Part shown: piece after piece, positions 1 to 11,860 of the stretch | Layout: every line of letters starts with the position of its first letter | Position numbering within the stretch: position 1 is the stretch's first letter | Notes under the pieces: model-generated | Told to the model about the DNA's origin: nothing | Databases searched by the model: none | What the model saw: the letters and a program-made list of their open reading frames with translations, nothing else | Made by a program: the position numbers and the translations under genes | DNA from: Agrocybe praecox | Lineage: Eukaryota; Basidiomycota; Agaricomycetes; Agaricales; Agrocybaceae | Assembly (NCBI GenBank): GCA_964017145.1 | Contig: OZ024844.1 | Span: 3,658,001 to 3,722,000, forward strand | Direction: 5' to 3' | DNA: 64,000 nucleotides

Positions 1-1864
1 TTGGGGTGTAAGTGTTTTTTTTCCTTTCCCTTTATCACCGGAGTTTCGTTACTTGGGGTGGTCGTATTGTTCTCTCCGAGTCGTCTTTGCTGATTTAGAA
101 TTATATATCTTTGCGTAGATCTTTCAGAGCTATTACCAAGAAACAGTACTCCAATCGTCTAGTCCTTCAACAATGTGAGTACATGATCTTCTTTGGTCAA
201 GGAAAATCCACTATGCTAATCTCTGCTTCACAGAGCATGGATCGGATCTATTCAGGTACATTGTCTCTACAATATTCATCCTCGAAAAATCAATTCACCC
301 TTCAAACTCAGTACTCTCTCGTTTTCTTACCTGGTCTAGTTGTCGGGCGAATGTTTGACCTGGGACATCATCGCTCAATCTTTATAACCTCTAGCATCGT
401 GTTAGTAGTGGCTACGTTTCTTGTAGCAGAATGCACCAAATACTGGCATTTCCTGCTTTGTCAGGGTATCGTCGTCGGTGTAAGCATCCTATTTCTTTCG
501 TTCAGTCAGCAAAGAAGATGGGGCTAACGATTCATCGCTGTGTGTTGTAATTTTAGCTAGGATGCGGGGGTATCTTCGTACCCACGACCGCGGTGGTTGC
601 CCATTGGTTCAAAAAACGCCGTGGACTTGCTATGGGTTGGGTAGCCGTAGGGTCCTCTTTAGGCGGAACACTTTTACCAATCGCTGGTAAGAATCTTTTG
701 CCGACAGTCGGGTACGTCATATCATACACGCAGTTGATGATTCAATATTAATTACGAATGACACGATTGTTTGTCGAATTCATCCAGTTTCAAGTGGACT
801 TTGAGGATTTTCGGATTCATCCTCCTGGCGATTCTGGCAGTGGCTAATCTGGTGCGTATAGAGTCTATTTCCAGTGTTTTGTGGCTGATAAATATATGTT
901 GGACGTTGAACGATGCATATTTAGCTTCTCAAACGAAGACTTCCCCCGAGAAAACTAGAGGGTGGTGTGCTAAATCTCAAGGCGTTCAAAAATGCTGCAT
1001 ATTCAGTATACTGCGCCTCAGCATTCGTCACGTTCTTAGGCATATACACCTGTAAGTACTTTCTCGTACCGGAAACAATTGTACAAGTTTCAGCTCTAAA
1101 CAAACTCCTATTTTGTTCTAGTGCTTACCTATGTCGGTGTGAGCGCAACCAAGATAGGAATTTCTTCGGACTTCGCTTTCTACTTCATCGCTTTCGCCAA
1201 TGCTAGCTCTCTGGTTGGGAGATACTGTGCGGGACATAGCTCCGATCGTTTCGGTTGGTCTTCTGTCCGTTCCTTTTATCCGAGATTGACCCTTAACTGA
1301 CTCGTAAATAAATGTAAATTCATATATCAGGTCCAATGAACGTCATGCTTCCATTTACTGCGGCTGCTGGTATAATTACCTACGCATGGCCGTTCGCGGA
1401 GAGTCGATCGTCCCTCATTGCAGTTACCGTCGTTTATGGGTAAGCTTCTGCCTCTTTTTCGTCTCTATTGAAAGAGCAGGATTTGCTGATATCTGCCAAT
1501 TTAAGCTTCTGCTCGGGTGCATACGTATCGTTGACCGCGAACCCTATACTTGAAATGGGCGAAACGCACGACGTTGGACGGAGAACTGGGATGTTTATGA
1601 GTATACTTGCCCTTGGTGCTCTTGCTGGCCCGCCCATCTCTGGTGCTATTAATGCTGCGACGGGGGGTTTTAAAGTCGTTGGATACTATGCAGGTCAGTA
1701 AGATACTTATACGATTCACTTCCAATCCATCAGAGCTTGGGACTGATGTCGGTTCTTCTTTTTCTCCCTTTTCTTCCTCTTTAGGCACCGCTGTCCTTGT
1801 AGGCATGGCTTTGATGGCCACCGCGCGATATCTTGTCCTAGGGCAGATGTCCGGCAAGCTCTGA
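1..1864 (+). CDS. MFS monocarboxylate-type transporter, 3' part
   Basis: Integral membrane carrier of the major facilitator superfamily, monocarboxylate-porter-like (MCT) branch common in fungi. The 5' end lies before the window: the first visible codons are TGG GGT at 2-7, then an intron (8-118) and an exon reading IFQSYYQETVLQSSSPST (119-174). Further exons continue in frame through AWIGSIQ, a segment with LVFLPGLVVGRMFDLGHHR, GCGGIFVPTTAVVAHWFKKRRGL (family-typical loop, about 557-688), FKWTLRIFGFILL, LNLKAFKNAAYSVYC, VGRYCAGHSSDRFG, and a last exon ending GQMSGKL with TGA at 1862-1864. About nine short introns separate them and none needs a frame correction. The substrate cannot be read from sequence; monocarboxylates, riboflavin or other small acids are all possible in this family. 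Exon edges near 800-940 are approximate. Confidence 0.85.
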
Positions 1865-3440
1865 TAAAAACCGTACATGATGATCGATGGTCGATGTACT
1901 ACGCAAAGCGATATCTCACCAGAAACTTAGATTTGACCGCAGTGCGAGTCGCAAATTCATGATAGGGACATTTTAAATTAGTTATACTAAATTCAGGAAT
2001 ATTATTGTACGAAACCTTCATGTGATAAATGGATGGATGGATGTAGCTAATGACCGGATGTGTACTGTGCAGAAATTGACGCATTTTATTTTATTTTCTT
2101 ACATGAAGTAAGTTAGATGTATACGACAAGATGGTGATGGTACTTGTTGCCTTCGACGTCATTCTTTGTGAGGGTATTCTCAGACAATCTCATGCTTCTG
2201 GATGTCACTTATTATGTTGTCAACCGGGGAATTTTTTATACATAAAGCTTGGATACTTCGCTGGGTCAGAACCTTGTTCTCATGTTCGGCGAAATCTCTG
2301 GGAAGCCTTGCAATTGATGAGATTTCCTATTTTGGTTGTGCGCCACACATTTCTCCGACCGATTCAAATCTTTTATGTCAGGCACTGACACAGAGAAGTA
2401 CACAACAGTTGGGTAGACATTATATTTCTCCTTGATCCATCACAAATGTTGTGTTGTTTGAAATGTATGTAGGTGAAGAGTCGAATTGAAGGATTTTCAA
2501 AATGGCACTGGTCATACGGAATCCTATCCAAGGATTGGGTCAACATACGGCTGTAAGCGCCTAGTTGATATGACAAATAAAAATCTAGGCAGTCGTAAGA
2601 TACAAAGACGGCGAGTAGTCTCGAGGTCGACCTGTACCTAACCGAAAGAAGGCATCGCTGACATGGCACAGCGCTTCATCAGGGTAGAATTCGAGATTTA
2701 CTTCAAGCTCGAAAGGGTATCAAGGTGTAGAACACGAGTAAGTCGAGAGATTCGACTGATAGTCTGAGACCCAAGGTCGAGAATCTCGACTAATTGTCCC
2801 AGACCTAGATACCCTTGTCATTATTGAAGTATGGTCGTGGTCACTGGGTGATTTGATCGTTCCGGAAAGATTTCCGCCATGAAAAAGGGTTTTCAACCTG
2901 CTGGAGAAATTCGTAGAGGAGAAATGGGGGCATGTAAGTAACCGGCCTCTGCAGGTATGTTTCTTCGAGTCAATGTGCTTGTGGAATAGTCGACAAAAGA
3001 CTTAAACGCCCAAGGCCAAATTGAAGTATATGAAGGCTTAGCATCAAGGACTGATGAACATCCATATAAGAGCCAAAGAAAAAATAGATTCAACCTTTTG
3101 ACAAGCAAGAATTGGGATACTTGCGTTACCAATTCCTGGATCTTGAACTTGTTGCCAATAGCCAGGAAGATGCAGACTGGTTCCGTATGGATACACTACA
3201 TGCATATCTTGCGTGCAGAGGTCCAAGTGAAACTGTCCTGAAAACGCTTTTGGCAATGTTTTGGTAGGGTAAAGTGGTGGCATAAGTTCATGTTCAAGTT
3301 GACAAGCAGGATATGTTGTCACGCGTAGGAGGGGTCATATTATGGAACGTCTAACAGTCACACTTCGGACGCTCTGTCTGCAGTGTGCACGGCTTTGGCA
3401 CAGCTCGAACTTGTCTCGACCTTCGACCTCTTTTCCTCTT
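1865..3440. other. Intergenic stretch with no clear gene
   Basis: No convincing gene is visible. It contains the short imperfect tandem repeat listed separately near 2730-2805. The minus strand at about 2890-3322 has two adjacent open frames with protein-like composition (for example LCTQDMHVVYPYGTSLHLPG). They match no family I recognise and may be an old relic. Confidence 0.5.
2727..2804. repeat. Two imperfect tandem units of about 33-37 bp with internal palindromes
   Basis: Two neighbouring copies share the frame GTCGAGA..TCGACT...GTC..AGACC. Each begins with a near-palindrome (GTCGAGAATCTCGAC in the second). The pair is itself flanked by an inverted 9-mer (AAGGGTATC near 2713-2722 and GATACCCTT near 2808-2817), so the whole could fold into a long hairpin. 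Confidence 0.5.
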
Positions 3441-5001
3441 TCAATTTTCTTCGTCCCAATCCCGGTAACTGTTTTGCCGCGAAACAAGGCGCGAGAACCT
3501 CTCATCGGGCCAAAAAGGATAAAGTTGTTGATCAGCCTCGTCTATGAAGTCAGAAGCAACAGTGCATGGCATATCAATTCGAATGACACCAAACAGATCG
3601 GAATGGACAGAATAGTATGGACTTACCTTTTGACAGTAATTTTACACGGATAACTGGCGTTAAACTTCCATTCCCAGTGAGGCTGAAACTACCTTCCCAG
3701 TCTTCGTACATTTTTTCTCCTACTTCCAACGTAGATGAATATGCTTTCATTTCCAATGATTCGAGGCGTGGAAAGTAGTTCGGATTGATGGCCAAGTTAT
3801 ACAGCTCGGTGCACAATGGAAAGTCCCTCTGAGTGTCATATTTGTCATGATGGACTTCGACTGAGAAGTCCATTAATTGGCTGTTGTTGCCATGGGGTAA
3901 TACCTTGAGCAAATTTGTTATCCAGGGCAATGTAGCAGGCGGCACCATTGGATCGTCGTATGCCGTACTGATGCGGATGCGGAGTCCTCGAAGGGCGTTT
4001 AGGTTAGTTAAGCTGAGGGTCGCGGCATTATATGCGAGACTTCGAGCTGATTTGGAAAGGAAGAGAGTCAGTATGGAAAAGGAGACGTGAGATACAAAAA
4101 AGTATAGTAACAAAAGGAAAGAAAAATTTCAAGGCACCGAACTGACCGTGTTCCTTCAGATCCAAAACAAGGAGCTCGAGGCTTGACTCGCACTTCTGGA
4201 GGATATCCATGAGTATATGATGGTATTGAGCCATTCTCCGACCCCTGCACACGACGAACAGACGCTTGAGTCGAGTTATATCAATCACGGTGCTGCACAG
4301 TGCGCTGAGCCTTGTTCGAAAATTTGAAAGAGTTGACGGATCAGTGCCATCCAGCCTGACCATCAGGCATTCCACAGAACAGCGCGGTGCACCGGGGTTC
4401 GGGATCCAGTTGGGCTCGATATCGTTTATACAAAGGAATTTGAGGTCTGTGCGGTACTTCAATAGATCAGGGGTCATGTACCACATATTTACCGAGTGAA
4501 GAGTTGGCAGCTGGAGGGTAGAAGCCAGCTGCGCTTCAAACCTTTGTCTATCGACCACATTGATCAAGCTACGCCCTTTGTAAGATATGTCAAACAAGAG
4601 GAAATTGTCCCATCCAATTTGACGTTGGCTCTATTGTATAGATTATCGAGGATAACTTCCATCACTTCATACACACTCGGGTCAGTCAATAACAACGAGC
4701 GCACGTAGCCTCCTATCCTGGGTGCGTTCTCGAGGATGTCTATGAAATGTGAGTCCAAGAGATAGCCCCTGATTTGACGGCGCGCGCCAGCGAGGACGAT
4801 TATATAGGAAAATATATGTTTCTGGGCCGATGGAGAAAACGCTCGACACGTCAATGCGCAGGCTTGTAGGGCTTCCAGATCATCACGTAGGAAGTTGATT
4901 ATTTCATCATACAATTCTTGAGGTAGTTTGCTTTGACGTCCTTTGTGGCAAATAGACTTCGGCGTCGGCGATGACATTGCTGCGTAGTCTTCAATAGGCA
5001 T
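3441..5001 (-). pseudogene. F-box-like protein, family copy 1, frameshifted
   Basis: Member of the F-box-like family described for the gene at 9068-10528. Three exons: 5001-4147, 4046-3627 and 3541-3441, with the same intron positions as the intact copies. The N-terminus has the F-box-like motif (KLPQELYDEIINFLRDD, CALTCRAFSPSAQK). Around 4565-4600 the frame changes: the first frame runs to a TGA just after LTYLTKGVA, while homology resumes in another frame at INVVDRQRFEAQLAS. Compared with copies 2 and 3, about nine codons (the LECIS..D region) are missing at this point, so a small deletion plus frameshift is the simplest reading. The third exon (DEADQQLYPFWPDERF, then a longer tail) is intact. 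A base-calling error or an unusual intron could also explain it. A functional product is unlikely unless translation starts downstream. Confidence 0.7.
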
Positions 5002-5282
5002 CGAGCAAGAGGAACAACGAAAGTTGGAAACGAGATGATGGTGAAAAGAAAGACCCGTCGCAACTATTGAAAGCTTAGTAAGGCAGTAGCCCAGAATACG
5101 ACATGGACTCTGTGCCCTTCTAAAAATATCGGCCAGGTATTAGGTAAATAATTCATGGAATCTGTTAAGGAAACAAAAAAAACTTGGCTGATATGAATAA
5201 ACAGCGGGCCATAGAATTTCAACACCAGATTATGCAAAAGGCATAGAACTAGAGTTTTCCCCTGTTACATCCTGCATCGATT

Positions 5283-6746
5283 TCAACTCGATTCAAGGAG
5301 TTGGTTGAACCTCGCATTAGGCCAAAACTGACAAAGCTCTCCGTAGGCCTCGTCTATAATCCAAATAATTCAAGCTGATCAGTTCAACATTGAACGATAG
5401 AAAAAAAGTGAACCTACGTTCGGACAATACTTTCTGTCGAACAACTGGCAATGTCCTACCTGTGGCAAGGACAAAATTTGACCGTAAATCCTCATAGATC
5501 TCCTCTCCTACATCCAAGAAGTACGAAAACACGTTCATATCCAGCATCTGCAGGCGGGGAAAACGATGTGCATCGATAGCGACGTCCCAGAAGTCGGCCC
5601 AAGTGGGAAAGTCCATGTCGCGGTTGTAGTGATCATAGTGAACATGAATTGAGAGTTCTACCAATTGGCTTAAGTTGCCCTTGGGTAAAGTTTTGAGTAG
5701 GTTTGTGATCCAGGGTAGAGTGTGTGGAAATGCTGAATTGTCATACATGGCTTTGCCACGGACGTGGAATTTTCGGAGGGCTGTCAAGTTGCTTAGGCTG
5801 AGAGTTATTTCACCGTATGGGTCTCGAACTGGCTCAACCAAAGTTCAATAAGTCGGCGATGTACGCCATTTTTGTCGCGAAATATACCATCTTTGTTCGC
5901 ATCCAAGACGAGGACCTCGAGGTTCGACCCACAAGCCCGGAAAGTGTCCATAAGGATGTATTGGTATTGCGTGGGATAAGACCCGCAGCACACCATGAAC
6001 AAACGCTTGAGTTTAGTTAAATCAATCGTTGAAGTGCACAGTATGCTCAGCTGCATACGGAAATCCTGGAGACTTTCATAGTCGTCATTGAGTTTGACCA
6101 TCAGCGATTCAACAGAGCGACGCGTGCTATGGGGACTTGTCACCCAGATAGGTTCCTCTAGTGTCTGGTTGATACAAAGGTATTTGATGTTTGGGGCGTA
6201 GTCCAATACTTCTGGGGAGCACCACATATCGAGGGAATGGAATGTAGGCAGCCAAAGGGCATGAACCAGCTCCACCTCAAACTTGCTCATATCGGACATC
6301 CACCAGTAGAGGTTGGCACAATCGACAGAGATACACTCCAGCTTCGTAAGATACGGCAAAAATGACGCGACCGATCTATTCATGACCTCGAGGTAAGGTT
6401 GGCCCATGCTGTTGAGGGAATGATCGTTCGTTATTGTCTCGACCCCGCTGGCGAAAAGCAGCTTCACCGAACGCACGTAGGCTCCGATATGAGGGGATTT
6501 CTTGAGTATTTCTTCGAAACATATATCTATGATATAATCTTCGCTTCTATAACTCGTACCAGCCACGACGGTTATGTAGGAAAAGATAAGTTTCTGTGCT
6601 GTAGGAAGGAATGAACGGCAGGTCAGTGCACAGGTTCGTAGGGCCTCCGGGTCATCGTATAGAGCATTGATTATTTCATCTTTGAGCTCTTGAGGTACTT
6701 TGCTCAAATATCCGCTGCGTGGTGGAAGTGACGATGATTGGTGCAT
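5283..6746 (-). CDS. F-box-like protein, family copy 2
   Basis: Predicted 446-aa protein. The N-terminal F-box-like motif (KVPQELKDEIINALYDDPEALRTCALTCRSFLPTAQKLIF) would bind the Skp1 adaptor of an SCF ubiquitin ligase. The rest is LRR-like substrate-recognition sequence typical of Agaricomycete F-box families. Exons are about 6746-5888, 5828-5418 and 5353-5283, with introns at exactly the positions used by the copy at 9068-10528. I chose the ATG at 6744-6746 (MHQSSS) because it aligns with the first Met of the other intact copy. The frame stays open 20 codons upstream to another ATG at 6806, so a longer N-terminus is possible. It lies tail-to-tail with the ING gene (7237-8519) in the same orientation and is intact throughout. 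The substrate is unknown. Confidence 0.8.
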
Positions 6747-7236
6747 AAAATATAACCTGTCTGGGGGGTGGGAAATTCGATGACGGAAGGTATCCGCAAA
6801 GTTCATGAATCAGCTTTGAAGCTTCAAGGACGACCACTTGAATCAGAATGAGGTATGCGTCAATATGCTACCAACTGACGGTGGCAAGAGGCAACGTTGA
6901 AAACCCATCGCGATTCGTGTTTGTTTGGATCAATTTGCTTGCTTTATATTGCTTGCTCGTCCATTAAAAATGAAATAAGCGAATCAATAAGATTCAAATT
7001 TGGTATACTATGATTTTGTTACAAAGACCCTATTAATCTTCGAGGAAATAAGTGAAGCATAATGTACATCAGAAACAGTATAAGCACGCACAGCTGCCGA
7101 GGTATAATAAGTGTAATGGGTAGTAAGTGGAGGATATGTATATATACAAGCATAGTTGAAGTGGTCGTGGTGGGCCAGTGGGTTGAATATGAAGTGGGAT
7201 GGACCGAGTACTATTTCGCAGAGCACTTGACTGAGT

Positions 7237-8519
7237 TTATTTCTTTCTTCCTTTTCGTGTGGTAGCCGGAGGTATGGACGAAACAAGGCCTTTCTCCTTC
7301 GTGCATACCGAACAATACCATTTCTCGGGAGTAGGCTGCTTGAGACCCACACATGCAAGATGGAACCATTCGAATGGACAGCCACCTTCATTATCACACG
7401 CAATCATCTGGAAAGTAACATTCAGTCATCGGAAGAGCTACCAGAAAAAAGTTACCAACGTCTCCATAACTTTGCTTCTGACAGAAGCAATACGGGGTTT
7501 CGTCTTCCGCGTCATCATCCATTTCACCCTCTTCCTCACCCTCTGCTTCCATCTCGGTGTCCTTTTCCTCAACGAGGGGAATCTGGATTTGTCTTGAAAG
7601 CCTGGACTTTTGCTGGACATGTACAACAGGAGCAGACGTCGTTGGCGATGCAGAGCGGTGTTTAGTAGGCGTAGCGGCTGGAGAAATTTTAATAGAAGTT
7701 GTAGTGGCCAAACGTCGTTCTATTAATTGGATTAATAAAGAAAACCTCCATTAGAATCTTTGTGCCCTTACTTTTGGTCGTATGTCCGGTAGAAGCCGTT
7801 GGAGAAGGTGCAGCAGCCACTGCTATACTCACTACAGGAGTAGGAGTCATCGACAAAGCATTCCGCAGACTCTCGCTAATCGCCAAAGCTGGGTTCTTTC
7901 CCGGAGCGCCGAAACTTTCACTGTTAAGTTGAGCGGGCAGAGTTGGGGGCTTCGCAGCAGCAGCGATTGCCGCTGTGATAGATTCTGGTGAATCTCCCTG
8001 CAAGGTCATGACCTTCGTCAGTTCGACGTCCAGTTTCGAACGCGTCCTTGATATGATTTCGATGAGCCGTTCTGCAAGGACACATTTCTCCTGAGCGAGC
8101 TCTTGGATTTCGGCATATGAAGCTGTAATTCTGGCAGGCAAGGAAGACGTCTTCGGCGACGGTCCACCAGAAGGTGTTGGTGAATTACTCCCAGACGTAG
8201 AAGAAGCGCGACGTGAGTGGCGGATGTACTTTGTTGAGTCCTTTTCTATTTCTTGCTGCAATTCTAGAATTATCAAGGGTTTAGCAAGTATGCTGAATGT
8301 TTCTCAGATTGTCTGCTCACCTAGAGTCCTACTATCGCGATACTTTATCTCTTGCAACAAATGGGACACTTCATGTGGCAAATTATCGATACCTAGAAGA
8401 GAACTTTAGCAGAAATTAAGGAGTCAGGACCCCAGCCTCGAGTGGTAATGGAACCTACTATAGATGAATTCGGAGGCAACATTAGCTGCTTCTTCGTAGT
8501 TAGGAGCCTGGTTGTTCAT
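7237..8519 (-). CDS. ING-family protein with C-terminal PHD finger
   Basis: Predicted 351-aa nuclear chromatin reader of the inhibitor-of-growth (ING/Yng) family, whose members sit in histone acetyltransferase or deacetylase complexes and bind methylated H3K4 through the PHD finger. Five exons: 8519-8459, 8392-8321, 8263-7772, 7719-7460 and 7407-7237, all joining in frame. The N-terminal ING helix region includes IDNLPHEVSHLLQEIKYRD and ITASYAEIQELAQEK. The middle is long, low-complexity and Ser/Pro/Ala-rich, followed by an acidic stretch (EAEGEEEGEMDDDAED). The C-terminal PHD has the full C4HC3 set: CFCQKQSYGD, then ACDNEGGCPFEWFHLAC, then WYCSVC, ending in a basic TRKGRKK tail. It is divergent from the F-box gene at 9068, with 548 bp between start codons. 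Whether it matches Yng2, Yng1 or Pho23 cannot be settled here. Confidence 0.9.
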
Positions 8520-9067
8520 TTATAGGTGTAAGCGCCCGTAAAGACAGAAGAGACCCAGTATAAAGGGATTAAAGAAGGGTATGGACGCGCAAATGTGGCG
8601 CAGACCTTCGATGACTAATCGGCAGACTGCAGAGTCGAGTCAGTGTGACCATTGTCCGTGTAACGATGTGTGATCCTCACCAATGACCGTGTTTGTAAAT
8701 TTTCTCATTCTTCAGGATCTGCCTTGATTCTTCCTTATTATCATGCCTTTACTCGCTAGACATTCTGAGGGCCGAGTAAAATTTGTAACAAGAAACCTTT
8801 TGTTCAATTGTACAAACTAAGGATAAAAAATTGGCTAAACAAGCGTGAGCACTTCCAAATTCAAACTCGAGCTGTAACGCGTCTTGCTTCCACCACCATC
8901 ATCTCCTTCACAAGTTCAAAGGTTCAAGCTTTCAAGACTTCAAAATCTCAATATTCCTGTCGTTCCACGCAAATACAACAAATTTATTCATTTCTGTGAA
9001 CTTTCTGGATACCTTTCAATCGTCGAATTCACCAATCCTTCAAATAGGCTAAATCTTGAAAAATCCC
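8520..9067. promoter_or_regulatory. Divergent intergenic region between ING and F-box copy 3
   Basis: 548 bp between the ATGs of two divergently transcribed genes, so it must carry both promoters. No TATA box or binding site stands out. Confidence 0.4.
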
Positions 9068-10528
9068 ATGCAGCAAATATCATCGTTTTCACCTGACAAC
9101 GGATATATAAGCAAACTACCTCAAGAACTCAAGGACGAAATAATCAACGCCCTATACGATGACCCGGAAGCCCTACGAGCATGTGCCCTGACTTGCCGTG
9201 CCTTTGTGCCTGCAGCGCAGAAACTTGTCTTTTCCTACATAACCATCATCGCTGGTACAAGCCATGGAAGCGAAGAGTATCTTACAGATCTATATTTCGT
9301 AGAGATTCTCAAGAAGTCCCCTCACATCGGAGCCTACGTACATTCGCTAAAGTTAGTTTTCGCGAGCGGGGTCGAGGCGATAACAAGCAACCTAGTCACC
9401 AACAGCATGGGCAAACTCTGCCTCAAGATCATGGATAGATCAATTGCGCCGTTTTTACCGCATCTTACGAAGCTGGAGTGTATATCTATCGATTATGACC
9501 GACGCTTCGGGTGGTCACCCAATAGGCGGATGTTTGAGATGGAGCTAGTTCGTACCCTTCGGCTGCCTTCGTTCCATTCCCTCGATATGTGGTGCATGAC
9601 CCAAGGAGTACTACAATACGCGTCAAACATTAAATTCCTTTGTATTAACCAGATACCAGGGGAACCTATCTTTGCTCCTACCCTCGGTACCACGCGTTGT
9701 CCTGTTGAATCGCTGATGGTCAAACTCAGTGGTAACCGTGAAAGCCTCCAGGAGTTCCGTATGCTGCTAAGCGTGATGTACACTTCAATAATTGATATAA
9801 GCAAACTCAAGCGTTTGTTCGTTGTATGCTGCAGGTCTTCGCCGGTGCAATACCGCTATATTCTTACCGATATTCTCCAAGCTTGTGGGTCGAGCCTCGA
9901 GGTCCTCGTCTTGGATCCGAACAAAGAAGGTGCGTTTTGCAAGAACTCTTTAGATGGATTCCCTCCTTACTGAAATTTGTACCTTAGTTCGAGACCTATC
10001 TGGTGAAGTGTCCCTCAGCTTAAGCAACTTGACCGCCCTTCAAAAGTTTCATATCCGTGGAAAAGCCATGTATGACGATCTGACATCGCCACATACTTTA
10101 CCCTGGATCACAAACCTCCTTAAAACTCTACCTAAGGGCAACTCAAGCCAATTGGTGGAACTCTCTATTCAAGTCCACTATGATCACTACAACCGCGACA
10201 TGGACTTTCCAACTTGGGCCGAATTCTGGGACGCGGCTATCGATGCACAGCGCTTTCCCTGTCTTCAGGTGTTGAGTATGAATGTGTTTTCCTACCTCTT
10301 GGATGTAGGAGAGGAGATACATGGGGATCTGCGGTCAAGTTGTGTGCTTGCCAAAGGTAGGGCATTGCCGGTTATTCGACAGAAAGTCTTGTCCGAACGT
10401 AGGTCCCCCTTTTTTTGTTCATTGTTGACCTGTTTAGCTTAACTTATTCAATCATAGACGAAGCCCACGGAGAGCTTTGCCAGTTTTGGTCGGATGCGAG
10501 GTTTAACCAGCTCCTTCAATCGAGTTGA
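9068..10528 (+). CDS. F-box-like protein, family copy 3 (intact reference copy)
   Basis: Predicted 447-aa protein, the cleanest member of the local family. Exons 9068-9929, 9988-10398 and 10458-10528 join in frame and end QFWSDARFNQLLQSS. The F-box-like motif lies near residues 15-55 (KLPQELKDEIINALYDDPEALRACALTCRAF). It is followed by LRR-like segments such as LTKLECISIDYD, LPSFHSLDMW, KLKRLFVVCC and SLEVLVLDPN, the usual pattern of basidiomycete F-box proteins that deliver substrates to SCF ubiquitin ligases. The ATG at 9068 is the first in frame. Copy 2 lies in inverted orientation on the other side of the ING gene and shares both intron positions and most of the sequence, indicating local inverted duplication. 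The target is unknown. Confidence 0.85.
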
Positions 10529-10839
10529 AATCCACGGAACATGGCGCAACTCTAGCCTAGTTCTATAATTTTTGCATAATGTAGTGCCCCATGTAGCTGC
10601 CTTGGAGTGGTATTTCTGCTGAATCTATAAACACGCCCGCGGTTAATGCGGCTTCCCCATATTTTAAGAAGCGCCCTCTCAATAGGCCTACGGTCACGAG
10701 AGGCTTCTTCTCAGATCGGTAGCGACGCGTCTCGTTTTCGACTTTGGCCATGTATTCCTCTTAATCCTCTTCATCATATTTGATACTCATCGAAAACCAC
10801 GCATCAATGCCATCGGGGCCTGCTGCCTATCCGACAGGG

Positions 10840-11540
10840 GGGATATGGAACCAAAAATATCTCATGAATTGTGTGATGAAATAAACCTCCTACGTGATGA
10901 TCTGGAAAGCCCTGCGAGCCTGCGAATGTCGAGCGTTTTCTCAATTGGCCCAGAAACATATTTTTCCGTATAATCGTCGTCGCCGGTGTGAGCCGTAAAA
11001 GCGGAGAATATTTCATAGACCCACATTTCATAGACTTCCTCGAAAAATCACCCAACATAGGAGGGTATGTGTGCTCGTTGAGTTTTGTACAATGTCAAGT
11101 TGGATGGGTCAACGTTGATAGGGGAAGGTTTGAGGGGGACCTGGCGTACACCCGCCGGCTGCCAAAGCTTCATTCGCTGGATATGTGGTACATGACCCCT
11201 GAGCTACTGTAACACCGAAGAAACCTCAAAATTCGTGTATAAACCATACTACCGAGGAGTCCAACTGGATCCCGAACCTCGGTGCACCGTGCTGTTCTGT
11301 GAAATGCTTGATGGTCAGGCTGAATGTCAGTGATTGGTCAACACTTTCAGAGTTTCGAACAAGGCTCAGCACACTGCAGAACTGTGGTTGATGACTCGAT
11401 TCGGGCATCCGTTCAATGTGTGCTGGGGTAACAGGACTGGCAATGACATAACATCCTCCAGGATATCCTTTAGAAGTACGGGTCGAGCGTCGAGTTCCTC
11501 GTTTTGGATCCCACTGAACATGGTTAGTATGTTTTTTCCA
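10840..11540 (+). pseudogene. Relic F-box-like gene, family copy 4
   Basis: Degenerate copy of the local F-box-like family, closest in style to copy 1. Recognisable pieces in shifting frames are: EISHELCDEINLL..DDLE near 10860-10905, SGEYFIDPHFIDFLEKSPNIGGYV near 10998-11070, RRLPKLHSLDMWYMTPELL ending in TAA near 11212, and an NPNLGAPCCSVKCLMVRL-like stretch near 11270-11310. There are several frameshifts, an in-frame stop and internal deletions, so no product is expected. It abuts the APH-kinase relic at about 11540. Confidence 0.7.
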
Positions 11541-11860
11541 TAATCGCAAGCGAACTCGAGGAATCCTTACCCGGTATTTATAAAACGAAATCTCACTTCA
11601 GATGAATATATTATCCTCCACAACACCGGACCCGAAGTCGCGAGTCACACAACAACCCCAGTGCCAAGTATCCGCTTCCAGGATCATGGCCGTTACTGCA
11701 TCATCACCGACTTTGTTCCTAGAGTGCCTATGGCCAGTCATCCCGAACATAAAAAAGGCAACAATCGTCGACGAGCTTCAAGGGTACATATCTCAGATGC
11801 ATTCACTCAACAATAAGGTGCTGGGTGGTGAAATTGATGTAACCTTAATTACTCCAAAGA
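11540..11860 (+). pseudogene. Relic of an APH-family kinase-like gene, left copy
   Basis: Fragment of a protein related to aminoglycoside-phosphotransferase/choline-kinase folds (the fungal 'kinase-like' family). Pieces read VFIKRNLTSDEYIILHN (near 11570-11625), then in the same frame TPVPSIRFQDHGRYCIITDFVP (near 11657-11722), then in another frame ATIVDELQGYISQMHSL (near 11760-11812) and GGEIDV. Compared with the inverted copy at 61500-61899, the leading exon is gone, about nine bases are missing near 11560, and about 25-30 codons between HN and the HTT..VP segment are deleted. The order and spacing match the family, but frameshifts preclude function. It is convergent with the beta-lactamase-like gene at 12053-14085, as in the right-hand copy. 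Confidence 0.6.
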
